The translations under genes were made by a program, and so were the position numbers. From the NCBI GenBank assembly GCA_934234215.1, contig CAKQHB010000004.1:1-64000 (forward strand): a stretch of 64,000 nt of DNA, given 5' to 3'. The stretch is from an uncultured Cuneatibacter sp. Lineage in GTDB: Bacteria > Bacillota > Clostridia > Lachnospirales > Lachnospiraceae. This document shows, one piece after another, positions 43,514-52,996 of the stretch (within the stretch, counting starts at the first letter, position 1; every line of letters starts with the position of its first letter). Below the pieces are notes generated by a model. That model ran no database searches and was not told the origin of the DNA. It saw only the letters and a program-made list of their open reading frames with translations.

Positions 43514-44275
43514 TTATTTTTTTGTTTCCAGATGGTTCATTATCCAATGAAACGACTCCCCGATCGGCGTCCGGATCAACAGATCTGCCGCCTGGTCTCT
43601 ATTTGTCGCATCCCGGTTCATAACTGCCAGATGCTCTCCTGTGAAATAATCCAGAAATCCCGCTGCCGGATAAACCGTAAGAGAGGTTCCGCCGACAATG
43701 AGCAGATCTGCCTTGCGAATATGTTGAATCGTCTTTGTGATACAACCGCTGTCCAGACTCTCCTCATATAATACAACGTCCGGCTTGATAATGCCGCCGC
43801 AATCGCATCGCGGCACACCTGTCGCCCTGTCGGTGCGCTGCAGCTCTTCCAAAGAGTAAAATCTGCCGCAGTTTTCACAGTAATTCCGATGCACAGAGCC
43901 GTGCAGCTCCAATACCTTTTTGCTGCCAGCCGCCTGATGCAGTCCGTCAATATTCTGTGTAATGACCGCTTTTAACTTTCCCATCTGCTCCAGCTTTGCC
44001 AGCGCCAGATGTGCATCATTCGGTCTTGCGCCTGCGGGGATCATCTTCTTCCAATAGAATCGAAAGAACTCCTCCGGCTTATCGCGAAAAAAACGGTGAC
44101 TCAGGATTGTCTCCGGCGGATAATCGTACTGCTGATGGTATAGACCATCCACGCTGCGAAAATCCGGAACCCCACTCTCCGTGGACACTCCGGCGCCGCC
44201 GAAAAACACAATGTACGAGCTTTCCTGAATCCAGTCTGCTAACTGCTCCAATGCCTGTTCCTGCTGTCTGTTCAT
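43514..44275 (-). CDS. NAD-dependent protein deacylase, Sir2 family
   Basis: A 253-residue sirtuin: GGAGVSTESGVPDFRS, QNIDGLHQAAGSKKVLELHGS (catalytic His), zinc cysteines in NYCENCGRFY and PRCDCGGI, VVLYEESLD and VGGTSLTVYPAAGF. It removes acetyl or acyl groups from lysines using NAD. No acetyltransferase is adjacent. AGAGG precedes the ATG. Confidence 0.94.
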   Translation of the reverse strand: MNRQQEQALEQLADWIQESSYIVFFGGAGVSTESGVPDFRSVDGLYHQQYDYPPETILSHRFFRDKPEEFFRFYWKKMIPAGARPNDAHLALAKLEQMGKLKAVITQNIDGLHQAAGSKKVLELHGSVHRNYCENCGRFYSLEELQRTDRATGVPRCDCGGIIKPDVVLYEESLDSGCITKTIQHIRKADLLIVGGTSLTVYPAAGFLDYFTGEHLAVMNRDATNRDQAADLLIRTPIGESFHWIMNHLETKK

Positions 44276-44352
44276 GCTACAGTACCTCTCTTTCTGCCCG
44301 TTTTCGCCTTATTTCTGTCTGCAGCAAAGGTCAGCTTGCTTTTGCAGACTGC

Positions 44353-45372
44353 TTATTTTAACTTAAATCCGGCCAGCAATGCTCCCAGAGATGTTGCTGC
44401 CTCGCCTTCTTCCTTATAGTCAAATACCGGCTCATCCTCTTTGTTCAGAACATCATTCAATGCCTTCATACTCAGGCTGATCTTGCCATTCTCAACTTTT
44501 GTGATTTTCACACGAACCTTCTGTCCCTCAGACAATACAACCTTCGGATGCTTGATCCGCTTTTCGCTGATCTCAGAGACATGCAGCAGTCCGGAAACGC
44601 CATCGCCGATCTGTACAAAAGCGCCGTAAGGCATCAGCTTCTCGACCGTGCCTTCCAGAACAGTTCCTTCCTGCATTCTGCCTGCACGCTCGGCACGTTC
44701 CTCCATCGCCTGCTCCGTCAGCAGCTCCTTCGCGCTGAGAACGAGTTTTTTCTCCTCTTCCTGCACATCCAGAACCTGTACTCGAACGGTCTGATTCAGA
44801 TAAGCGCTGGTGTCTTCTACATAAGTCAATGCCAGCTTCGATGCCGGAATAAAGCCGCGCACACCTTCTACATACAGAATTGCACCTGCCGGAACTACTT
44901 CGGTGATCGTACCGGTGATGACGGTATGGTCTTCCTGCATCTGCTTAAGCTTGTCCCATGCCAGCACATCATCCGCCTCCTTGCGAGACAGCAGCAGATT
45001 ACCGGCGCCATCATCCAGACGAACAACCGTCGCCGAGATCGTATCTCCTACATGCACTTCCTCCAACAGCTGAAAATGCGGGTCCGCACTCATCTCTTCT
45101 GCCGGAATGCGGCCAGGTGCATAGTAGTTGAAATCCATCAGCACACCGCTCTCATCCACATCAATAACTGTACCCGTCAGTACGTCGCCAACGGAGAATG
45201 TCCGGAAAGATGCCTCTAACTCATTCGCATAATCTTCCATTGTTTCCTGCACTTCCTCCGCAGCAGATTCTGCCAGTGCAATCTCCTCTGTCTGCTCCGA
45301 CTGTGCAGCTGCTTCTTCCGGCTGCGTCTCCTGCTCAAAAATGATCTCTTCCAATTCTTTCTTTTCTTCCAT
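44353..45372 (-). CDS. S1-domain RNA-binding protein (RpsA-like)
   Basis: A 339-residue protein with an acidic N-terminal tail (1-55) and three S1 domains (about 57-128, 148-215 and 232-302; for example GAFVQIGDGVSGLLHVSEIS). This is the short ribosomal-protein-S1 homologue of Firmicutes, with roles in translation or mRNA stability not fixed. The ATG at 45372 has GGAAA upstream. First of the S1-sirtuin-SagB run. Confidence 0.88.
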   Translation of the reverse strand: MEEKKELEEIIFEQETQPEEAAAQSEQTEEIALAESAAEEVQETMEDYANELEASFRTFSVGDVLTGTVIDVDESGVLMDFNYYAPGRIPAEEMSADPHFQLLEEVHVGDTISATVVRLDDGAGNLLLSRKEADDVLAWDKLKQMQEDHTVITGTITEVVPAGAILYVEGVRGFIPASKLALTYVEDTSAYLNQTVRVQVLDVQEEEKKLVLSAKELLTEQAMEERAERAGRMQEGTVLEGTVEKLMPYGAFVQIGDGVSGLLHVSEISEKRIKHPKVVLSEGQKVRVKITKVENGKISLSMKALNDVLNKEDEPVFDYKEEGEAATSLGALLAGFKLK

Positions 45373-45456
45373 CACGTTCTATTTCCTTTCCTGAAATTCC
45401 GATGTTGGCTCTATTTTACCACACCTTGAGGCGTGGCGCAAAGCGACATATAAAAT

Positions 45457-45588
45457 AGAATCCTGCGATGCAGGATTCTCCGCCTGCGGCGGGTCGCGAA
45501 GCGACAAATTCTTTTCCGCCGCAGTGCGATCCACGTGGAGCGTTTTATTGCTTTATAGGAAATGCGACGCAATTTCCTATAAAGCAAT
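45457..45588. repeat. Dispersed hairpin repeat, copy C
   Basis: AGAATCCTGC/GCAGGATTCT, CGCCTGCGGCGGG-TCGCgaaGCGA, CCGCCGCAGTGCGATCCACG and the final stem CTTTATAGGAAAT/AATTTCCTATAAAG. Close match to copy B. A fragment of the GCGAC hairpin lies just to its left at 45434-45446. Confidence 0.85.
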
Positions 45589-45589
45589 A

Positions 45590-45618
45590 AAAACCCCGCA
45601 CAGTGGCCTGTGCGGGGA
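45590..45618 (-). terminator. Terminator of the sugar ABC operon
   Basis: On the minus strand CCCCGCACAG pairs with CTGTGCGGGG and is followed by TTTTTATT. Confidence 0.9.
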
Positions 45619-45651
45619 ATGAAATTCATTTTTTAATTTTCTATGACTCGA

Positions 45652-46497
45652 TCAGCCCTTGATACCGGAGGATGCAATACCTTCTACCAGAGACTTCTGG
45701 AAGATCAGGAAGATTACAATTGCAGGAACGATGGACAGAGTGGACATAGCGAACATAGCACCGTAGTCGGAAGAAGAACCAGGGTCACAGAAGTTCTTCA
45801 GAGCCATAGCTACCGGATACATCTTTGTCTTGTTGATGTACAGCAGGGCTGACAGATAATCATCCCATCTCCAAATGAAGGAGAAGATTGCACTGGTCAG
45901 CAGAGACGGTACGATCAGAGGCATGATGATCTTTACGAAGATGCCGTAGTAAGAGCATCCGTCGATCTTTGCAGCTTCGTCCAGATCCCTCGGAATACCT
46001 TCGATGAAGTTCATGATCAGGTATACGAAGAATCCCTGTGTAGCGAACCAGTAAGGCAGAATCATAGGCAGGTAAGTACCGGTCCAACCTAACTGATTGT
46101 ACCACAGATACTGAGGGATCATCAGAATCTGAGCCGGCAGCATCATGGTAGACAGTACACAGATGAACAGAATACCACGAAGTTTGAAATTCAGTCTCTT
46201 CAGAGCGTAAGCAACGACTGCGGAAGATACCAGAGTACCAAAGGTCGCAGTTACAGCGATGAAGAAAGAGTTTCTAAAGAAGGTTGCGAAGGATACACCT
46301 GCAAAACCTTTCCAACCATTTGCATAGTTCTCAAGAATAAACTTCTCGGGAATCAGGGAGCTCGCTGTTGTAAATACGGTAGAGGTCTCCTTGAAGGAAC
46401 TCATTACCATCCACAGCAACGGATAGATCATTACGATACCGCCCAGGAAAACGAGGACGTGATATACTACAGTACCAATTTTTCTTTTTGCTGTCAT
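45652..46497 (-). CDS. Carbohydrate ABC transporter permease, MalG type
   Basis: A 281-residue permease with six membrane segments, of the CUT1 family. The EAA coupling loop reads GIPRDLDEAAKIDGCSYYGIF. Imports an oligosaccharide with the MalF-type partner and the binding protein upstream. No ATPase gene is in the cluster, so a shared MsmK-like ATPase elsewhere is likely. GGAGG precedes the ATG. Confidence 0.92.
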   Translation of the reverse strand: MTAKRKIGTVVYHVLVFLGGIVMIYPLLWMVMSSFKETSTVFTTASSLIPEKFILENYANGWKGFAGVSFATFFRNSFFIAVTATFGTLVSSAVVAYALKRLNFKLRGILFICVLSTMMLPAQILMIPQYLWYNQLGWTGTYLPMILPYWFATQGFFVYLIMNFIEGIPRDLDEAAKIDGCSYYGIFVKIIMPLIVPSLLTSAIFSFIWRWDDYLSALLYINKTKMYPVAMALKNFCDPGSSSDYGAMFAMSTLSIVPAIVIFLIFQKSLVEGIASSGIKG

Positions 46498-46517
46498 ATT
46501 TCAGTTTCCTCCTTTCC

Positions 46518-47417
46518 TTATGCTTCGTAAACCCACTTGTTCTTAGTCTTGAACAGGATCAGGGTTGCGATAGATACGACGATCAGCATGATCCATGCCA
46601 GGCAGGATGCATAACCGGTCTTATGATACTGGAATGCGTTGTTATATACATGTACGGTGTAGAACAGAGTAGAGTTCATAGGCTTACCACCGGTAATGAT
46701 ATAACACTGAGTGAATGCCAGGAAGGAGTTAATGGTCTGCTGTACCAGGTTGAAGAATACGGTAGGAGTCAGCAGAGGCAGAGTAACCTTCCAGAACTGC
46801 TTCCACTTGTTCGCACCATCAACCTCGGCTGCTTCATACAGCTCTTTGTTGATCTGCTTCAGGGAAGACAGGAAGATCAGCATGGAGGAACCGAACTGCC
46901 ATACAGTCAGCAGGATCAGTACCCAGATAGCGGAACGGGTATCACCTAACCAGGGGAAGTGGAAGTCAAATCCAAGCTTCTGGATCAGGCTGTTGATAAC
47001 ACCATCAGAAGAGAACATTCTCTTCCACAGTACTGCTACTGCTACGGAACCACCGATGATAGACGGCATGTAGTAAACTGCACGGTAAACACCCGTCATC
47101 TTGGTCTGACGGCACAGGATCAATGCAACGATCAATGCAAAGATAACCTTTAAAGGTGTACCGATCAGAGCGTAGATACAGGTAACACGCAGGGATTTCC
47201 AGAATAATTCATCACCTGTGAATGCAGTCTTCAGGTTCTTCAGACCACTCCATACAGGCGGATTTGCGATATTGTAATCACAGAATGCATAATACAGAGA
47301 GATTGCCATCGGGACAATCATGAACATTAAAAAGCCAAAGATGAACGGTGCAGAACAGATATATCCTGCTACATGTTCCTGGCCAAGCCACCGTTTGAAT
47401 GATTTCTTTTGTTTCAT
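46518..47417 (-). CDS. Carbohydrate ABC transporter permease, MalF/UgpA type
   Basis: A 299-residue CUT1 permease with about six membrane segments and coupling loop INKELYEAAEVDGANKWKQFW. Starts after AAGGGGG. Separated from its binding protein by a 177-base spacer with an attenuator-like hairpin. Confidence 0.92.
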   Translation of the reverse strand: MKQKKSFKRWLGQEHVAGYICSAPFIFGFLMFMIVPMAISLYYAFCDYNIANPPVWSGLKNLKTAFTGDELFWKSLRVTCIYALIGTPLKVIFALIVALILCRQTKMTGVYRAVYYMPSIIGGSVAVAVLWKRMFSSDGVINSLIQKLGFDFHFPWLGDTRSAIWVLILLTVWQFGSSMLIFLSSLKQINKELYEAAEVDGANKWKQFWKVTLPLLTPTVFFNLVQQTINSFLAFTQCYIITGGKPMNSTLFYTVHVYNNAFQYHKTGYASCLAWIMLIVVSIATLILFKTKNKWVYEA

Positions 47418-47483
47418 TCTTTTCGTAGCCCCCTTTCACAATTCTTACAAACTCATAACCCTAATATGTTTTGTTTTTAAAGC

Positions 47484-47513
47484 GGAAGGGTCATCCGATC
47501 AGACGGCCCTTCC
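47484..47513 (-). promoter_or_regulatory. Hairpin between binding-protein and permease genes
   Basis: On the minus strand GGAAGGG pairs with CCCTTCC, followed by a weak T-containing tract (CTTTAAAAAC). Such hairpins commonly lower read-through so that the binding protein outnumbers the permeases. Confidence 0.55.
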
Positions 47514-47594
47514 GGTACCGACGGATTTTTTAATCCACCGGGTATAACTCTAACTCTTAGATAAGACTTACACAGCTCTTACAGAACTGAATTA

Positions 47595-48968
47595 TTAATT
47601 ACCTGCTGCCAAGATATCGTTACCTGCATCGAACAGGCTCTGAGCTGCCTCTGCAGGAGTGGTCTGACCGAAGCAAACTGCCTCAACCAGCTCGTCACAA
47701 CGAGTGAACATCTCAGCTGCGGTAGCAGGAGCTGCCGGATCCAGATCGCTGGAGTTCGGAGCTACAACATCATTCAGGAAAGTTGCAACCTGCTGCTGAA
47801 CTTTGTCCAGGTTCGGGGTGATAGCTTCTGAAACCTTCTTAGAGATCGGGATACCTTTTTCAGCCAGCAGTACGTTGTTCGCGTCTACACTGTTGGTGAT
47901 GTAGTCTACAACCTTAACTGCTTCTGCAGGTGTCTTAGACCAGGAAGATACGGACCAGAACTGAGAGGGCTTGATGTAGTTCGCCTTCTTGTTATCCTTA
48001 GAAGACCACTGAGTCAGAGCCAGAGTAACACCCTCCGGAGCTGCATTTGTAAATGCAGTTGCCTGGTTGGACCAAACCAGACCACACCAAGACTGATTCT
48101 CCGGGCTGGTGTAGTATACCAGAGGATCCTGCTCAACAGCGTTTACATCGATCTCGGTGAATACAGTCTGAGGAATTAACCATCCCTCTTCCGTACCCTT
48201 TGCAAAGATATCGAAGTAAGCTTCCAGATCATCTACGGTACAGCCAAGACCATTGTTCTCATCATTATACAGTTTAGCACCGTTACCTCTCAGGATGTAC
48301 TGCAGGTAAGTCTCGGAACGGTACTGCAGACGGGTGTGAACACCAGTCTTCTCATAAATGGTCTTGCAAACATCCATGAAGGTATCCAAATCCATGTTAT
48401 CTGTAATTTCTACGCCTGCTTCTTCAACAATTCCGGTGTTGTACAGCAGTGTAGGTGCGTTTGTACCAGAGCAGACAGCGTACAGACCGTTGTCCTCTCC
48501 GCTTCTGCCAGTGTTAATGATCTTCTCGTCAACATCATCCAGATTCAGAGTACCATCTTCTACGTACGGATCCAGATTCAGCAGAGAACCGTTGGATACG
48601 AACTGGTTGATGTACTTGTAGTCCATAGCAACCAGATCCGGGATAGACTGTCCAGCTGCATCAGTAGACAGCTTGGTCCAGTAATCACTCCACTGACCAG
48701 GCATGGTGTTGAATGTGATGCCGGGATGCTCTTCTGCATACATATCCAGAATCTGCTGAGTCTGCTCAGCACGAGTCTGAGAACCCCACCAATATACACC
48801 TAATTCTGCTTCAACGTCGCCGTCGGAAGCTGCTTCGCCGTTTCCTTCTTCCTTCTGGCTGTCGGTACCCTTGGTGCTGTCAGAAGCATCGTTGTTACCA
48901 TTGCTTCCACAAGCTGCCATGGAGAATACCATAGCACCAGCAAGAAGCATAGCTACTAATTTCTTCAT
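47595..48968 (-). CDS. Sugar-binding lipoprotein (SBP family 1, CUT1)
   Basis: A 457-residue lipoprotein: KKLVAMLLAGAMVFSMAAC signal with the lipobox Cys at residue 20, an Asn/Ser/Glu linker (~21-50), then the extracellular binding fold (GVYWWGSQTRAEQTQQILD). GGAGGAG precedes the ATG at 48968. Orthologous in layout to the orphan protein at 54445. The sugar is not predictable. Confidence 0.92.
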   Translation of the reverse strand: MKKLVAMLLAGAMVFSMAACGSNGNNDASDSTKGTDSQKEEGNGEAASDGDVEAELGVYWWGSQTRAEQTQQILDMYAEEHPGITFNTMPGQWSDYWTKLSTDAAGQSIPDLVAMDYKYINQFVSNGSLLNLDPYVEDGTLNLDDVDEKIINTGRSGEDNGLYAVCSGTNAPTLLYNTGIVEEAGVEITDNMDLDTFMDVCKTIYEKTGVHTRLQYRSETYLQYILRGNGAKLYNDENNGLGCTVDDLEAYFDIFAKGTEEGWLIPQTVFTEIDVNAVEQDPLVYYTSPENQSWCGLVWSNQATAFTNAAPEGVTLALTQWSSKDNKKANYIKPSQFWSVSSWSKTPAEAVKVVDYITNSVDANNVLLAEKGIPISKKVSEAITPNLDKVQQQVATFLNDVVAPNSSDLDPAAPATAAEMFTRCDELVEAVCFGQTTPAEAAQSLFDAGNDILAAGN

Positions 48969-49294
48969 GATACGTTCTCCTCCTTGTAATCTTTTAGACA
49001 GGTGTATCAGACCTGCTAAATATGATACCATTATAAGGACTTCCTCTCTTCTGTGCTATGTTTTTAACAGCTTTCCGCCATCAAAAAACCGATTTCTTTT
49101 ATTTTCATTATCGTTTTTTTATACTCTTCTGGTGATTTTCACTGTTTTTTTATTGTTGTCCCTTCGATTTTCACCCCATTTTAAGCACAATTCACAAAAT
49201 CACGTTTTTCTACTGCCTTTCTTGTGTTTCTCCCCGGTTTTTTGTATAATGGTGAAATGAAATAATTAACACTATATATTAAGAAGGTTTTTTG
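48969..49294. other. Divergent regulatory region between sugar ABC and YesM/YesN genes
   Basis: A pyrimidine-rich spacer of 326 bases. On the minus strand a perfect TATAAT (49030-49035) lies ahead of the binding-protein gene but has no good -35 box, as expected for an activator-dependent promoter. I see no gene. The binding site for the AraC-type regulator would be expected here. Confidence 0.5.
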
Positions 49295-51070
49295 ATGTTC
49301 CATAAGATTTCCTGCTTTTTTGCAAATTTATCCCTGCGTATCAAGCTCATGCTTTCCACTGCGCTGTGTTTTTCTGTACTTTTTGCCATCTCTGCTTTTG
49401 TCAGCCTGAATCTCGTCTCCCGCAACAGTCAGGCGCTGCTGCACGAAAGTCTCCTGTCCGAATCTGCATTGTCCACCCAGACACTTGCAGACCTGTTTTC
49501 AGATGTCGAGAATCTGTCTTACCAGATTCTTGCCAGTGATGCGATCCAACGCACTTTGTCGGATATATATTATATGGATTCCTCTTCCGCGGACTATAAT
49601 CCGGCTATCAGTCAGGCAGTCTCCTCGATTCGTTCGGAGCTTTCTTCTCTGCAGTGGCAATATGAGAGCGTCGTAAAATCAATTTCCATAAAAGCCAACG
49701 TTGTCAGCACCCGATCTTCACAGTCAAAGCCGTTGACACTGGACGAGGAAGAATTGCAGGCTCTGATCAATAACGCCGATCTCGCTGCCGGCGCTCCTTC
49801 CTGGAGCAGCCCCGGTCACGGAGAATTGTTTCTATCCAGACAGGTCCGCGAGGTGCAGGGGACGCGCTTCACAAATCTCGGAACGATCCTGCTGCAGGCG
49901 GATCTGACGAAAATTCTTGACCGGGCGACCGGAGACGCGAATTCCTGTATGTTGTACTCCAGCAGACAATTTTTCTCTTATCCCAGTTGGATGACACTGT
50001 TTAATGCGGTTCAGGTTCAGCAGATTTTCAGCAGCGATGATTCTACCTATCACATTCTCGACCTGAATGATACCCGCTATTTTGTCTGCTGCAGCTCTGT
50101 GCCGGGCAAAGAGAACTGGAAATATGTCAAGTTCGTCGATTATCAGGCATTCGCAGATTCCATTAAAAGTACGCGGATCACTTACGTTCTTGTAATTCTC
50201 GGCACGCTGGCCTTTTCCGTATTGCTGACATGGCTCATCTTAAATCACGCGATTGCCGGACTGCACGATCTGGTACTGAAGATGCAGAGATTCCACGGGC
50301 AGCAGGACCCGATTCCATTCAGTGGGCCGGACTATTCCTGGCGTACCGATGAGATTGGTATTTTACATCAGCAGTTCGATGAGATGGTAGATGAAATTCA
50401 GAATCTGATCCATGTGAGCTACACAAATGAACTGCTTCGAAAAGACGCCCAGCTCCGGGCGCTGGAGATGCAGATCAACCCGCATTTCCTATATAATACA
50501 TTGGAATCCATCAACTGGCGTGCCAAGGCATCCGGCTCCAAAGAGATTTCCCAGATGGTCGAAGCGCTGGGCAGTCTGCTGCGCAAGACGCTGAGCCGTA
50601 AGAACCTGCACGGTACGCTGCAGGAAGAACTGGATATTGTCCGTTACTTTATGACGATCATGGATCTTCGTTTCGAAGACCGTCTGGTGTATACGATCGA
50701 GTCTGATCCCACATTGCTTTCTGCCGAGATCCCGCGCCTGACGCTGCAGCCTCTTGTGGAGAATGCCACGAACTACGCACTGGAAGAAATGATCGAAACA
50801 TGCTATATTAACATTCAGGCAGAACGAATTGACAGTCGGCCAGGGTATTTTTCGATCTGTGTCCGCAACACCGGCACACAGTTTGAGGATGACCTGTTGA
50901 AAAAGCTGCGCGAAAAACAGATTCGGCCCAGGGGGTTGGGCATTGGTCTGCTGAATATAGAGGAACGTCTCCGTCTGACCTTTGGCGACTCGTTCCAGTT
51001 CCGTTTTTACAACGAAGACGAGTACGCGGTGGCGCAGATCATTCTACCCATCCGTCAGACAGACATCTAG
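49295..51070 (+). CDS. Sensor histidine kinase, YesM type
   Basis: A 591-residue kinase. TM1 at ~17-38, a large extracellular sensor (~40-285), TM2 (~290-312), HAMP, then the His_kinase domain with His397 in QINPHFLYNTLES and a GHKL ATPase (TLQPLVENATNYALEE, RGLGIGLLNIEERL). This family pairs with AraC-type regulators for sugar uptake. The ATG at 49295 has AAGAAGG upstream; a TTG one codon earlier is in frame. Confidence 0.92.
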   Translation: MFHKISCFFANLSLRIKLMLSTALCFSVLFAISAFVSLNLVSRNSQALLHESLLSESALSTQTLADLFSDVENLSYQILASDAIQRTLSDIYYMDSSSADYNPAISQAVSSIRSELSSLQWQYESVVKSISIKANVVSTRSSQSKPLTLDEEELQALINNADLAAGAPSWSSPGHGELFLSRQVREVQGTRFTNLGTILLQADLTKILDRATGDANSCMLYSSRQFFSYPSWMTLFNAVQVQQIFSSDDSTYHILDLNDTRYFVCCSSVPGKENWKYVKFVDYQAFADSIKSTRITYVLVILGTLAFSVLLTWLILNHAIAGLHDLVLKMQRFHGQQDPIPFSGPDYSWRTDEIGILHQQFDEMVDEIQNLIHVSYTNELLRKDAQLRALEMQINPHFLYNTLESINWRAKASGSKEISQMVEALGSLLRKTLSRKNLHGTLQEELDIVRYFMTIMDLRFEDRLVYTIESDPTLLSAEIPRLTLQPLVENATNYALEEMIETCYINIQAERIDSRPGYFSICVRNTGTQFEDDLLKKLREKQIRPRGLGIGLLNIEERLRLTFGDSFQFRFYNEDEYAVAQIILPIRQTDI

Positions 51071-51084
51071 GGGAGGAAAGACTT

Positions 51085-52608
51085 ATGCTTCGTTTAATGA
51101 TTGCTGATGATGAAAAAATAATCCGGGAAACGATCCGGAATTTTATTAACTGGGAAGAGCTTGGGATCGAAGTCGTGGCGCTGTGCAAAAACGGCATCGA
51201 GGCATGGCAGTCCATTCTGGATGATTATCCTGACATTGTTCTGACGGATATCAAGATGCCCGGCATGACCGGTCTGGAGCTGATCAACCGTGCGAGGGAA
51301 GCGGGTCTGGACACCGAATTTGTCATCTTGTCCGGCTACAGCGAGTTTAACTACGCACAGGAAGCGATGAAATCCGGCGTTCGTCATTACCTGCTCAAGC
51401 CCTGCAACGAACAGGAAATTATCTCCGTCATGCGGGAGGTGACGGAGGATGCCCGCATGAAGCAGTCGCAAAAGCAGCTGCACGAGGAACAGCGCACCTT
51501 GTCTGTTCACATGAGACAGTCCGTTATCCGAAATGTTATTCTGGAAGCGCTGTCCTCCCACAAACAGCTGGACTCCCTGTTCCGGGATTCTTATGTGGAT
51601 TTTGAAAACTATCCCTATGAATTATATTATTTTTATTTTCTGGAAGAATCTTTTCTGGAGACATTTTTGACCGCCTTTTATCAGAAAATGCGGGATGCCG
51701 GTCTGGATACCGCGCTTCCGACTTTTCTGTATGTCAAAAATACGCTGATCGGCTTTTTTGAAAAAAGCGATGTCGTCTCTGCCTGCTTTCAGGATTTTTG
51801 TGACAATGCGCTCCATCAGGACAATTTCCAGCAGATCGAGCCGCAGCACGACAGTTTTCCTTCTTTGAAGGCACTGTTAGAGCGTCTGCTGCCCCGGATT
51901 ACCCGTTATGAGACCGTGTATCTCATCGACGGCACGGAAAAACTGACGACCCGCAATCTGAACCGTCTGCTGGCAACTGCACAGGAATGTCTCGATGCAT
52001 TCACGCCCTACACCCGCACCGACAGTCCGGAGATGGATCGCCTGCTGGATACCCTTGGTTTGATCGACAATCCGGCAACGCTGCGCACGATCCTTGCGGA
52101 TCTGCTGCTGAACCAGAATTCCAATCTGCCTGGCAGCCGCAGCCCGATTTCCCTTGCGGAATTTTTGATTGAGATCAGCGAAATTGACAGCCCCCAAGAG
52201 ATCCTCGACCTGTTCCAGAAGAGCAGCGCCAGACTGCTGCTGTTCCCGGAGCAGTCCACCTCCAGACAGAAGGATTTTATCGACAAAACGCTGCAGTACA
52301 TTGATCAGCACCTGTCTGATTCCAACCTGTCTTTAAAGAGCATTGCAAAGAATTATTTATTTATGAATGTGGATTATGTCAGTAAACAGTTTATGAAGCA
52401 GACCGGCATCAAGTTCTCTGCTTATCTGGCAAATGCCCGCATCGAAAAGGCAAAGCAGCTGTTGCTGGAGAGTAATGGCGACAGCATTTACGCCATTGCA
52501 GAGGAAGTCGGCTTCGGCAATAATCCGCAGTACTTCAGTCAGATTTTCAAGAAAAGCACCGGTATGACACCGACCGCTTATATAAAGGCTATGAAAGGAG
52601 TTTCCTGA
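51085..52608 (+). CDS. Response regulator, YesN/AraC type
   Basis: A 507-residue regulator: receiver domain (1-120; Asp55 in LTDIKMPGMTG), a central segment of unknown fold, and a C-terminal AraC DNA-binding domain (~405-507) with two helix-turn-helix motifs (NLSLKSIAKNYLFMNVDYVSK, SIYAIAEEVGFGNNPQYFSQ). GGGGAGG precedes the ATG. It is likely to activate the divergent sugar ABC operon. Confidence 0.93.
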   Translation: MLRLMIADDEKIIRETIRNFINWEELGIEVVALCKNGIEAWQSILDDYPDIVLTDIKMPGMTGLELINRAREAGLDTEFVILSGYSEFNYAQEAMKSGVRHYLLKPCNEQEIISVMREVTEDARMKQSQKQLHEEQRTLSVHMRQSVIRNVILEALSSHKQLDSLFRDSYVDFENYPYELYYFYFLEESFLETFLTAFYQKMRDAGLDTALPTFLYVKNTLIGFFEKSDVVSACFQDFCDNALHQDNFQQIEPQHDSFPSLKALLERLLPRITRYETVYLIDGTEKLTTRNLNRLLATAQECLDAFTPYTRTDSPEMDRLLDTLGLIDNPATLRTILADLLLNQNSNLPGSRSPISLAEFLIEISEIDSPQEILDLFQKSSARLLLFPEQSTSRQKDFIDKTLQYIDQHLSDSNLSLKSIAKNYLFMNVDYVSKQFMKQTGIKFSAYLANARIEKAKQLLLESNGDSIYAIAEEVGFGNNPQYFSQIFKKSTGMTPTAYIKAMKGVS

Positions 52609-52769
52609 TGGTCAAATTTAGAGATATTTGGAGGAGCGAAAGCGTTATGGAACATTTAAACATCGATGTAACAAAGATTGTAAAGTATGCATGCCTGACT
52701 GGTGTTGCAATCACCGCGATTGTCATGGGAAATGTCACATTAGGAAAACTGATTGCAAAAAAGAACTAA
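52608..52769 (+). CDS. 53-residue single-span membrane protein, coupled to yesN
   Basis: The start codon overlaps the yesN stop (TGATG), with GGAG seven bases upstream of ATG. The protein has a charged N-terminus (MVKFRDIWRSES), one hydrophobic segment (about residues 24-44, KYACLTGVAITAIVMG...) and a basic tail (GKLIAKKN). A second in-frame ATG at 52647 follows another GGAGG. Shape and coupling suggest a small regulatory or transporter-associated peptide. I do not recognise a family. Confidence 0.6.
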   Translation: MVKFRDIWRSESVMEHLNIDVTKIVKYACLTGVAITAIVMGNVTLGKLIAKKN

Positions 52770-52940
52770 ACATGAGCCGCATTTGAAGCAGGGTTTCAGA
52801 ACAGGGCTTATCCTGCACTGGGAAGCAGCTTTTACGATGGATCAGCCAGCTCTGTCTCAGGCAAACGTTCTGTCTTATCCGGCTGTGCCGGTTACAAAGT
52901 GCTCGATGAAAAAAGAAATTATTTGTACGCAAAGAGCACG

Positions 52941-52972
52941 AACCCCGGAGCTGCAGCTCCGGGGTTTTCTAT
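52941..52972 (+). terminator. Terminator of the YesM/YesN transcript
   Basis: AACCCCGGAGCTG pairs with CAGCTCCGGGGTT, followed by TTCT. The palindrome also serves the minus strand poorly. Confidence 0.85.
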
Positions 52973-52996
52973 TCCTTTTTGGCAGGAGGATCTCGC

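Noticed and set aside
45411..45629. 72-codon minus-strand frame, Arg-rich
   Set aside because: Lies wholly within dispersed repeat copy C and the terminator.
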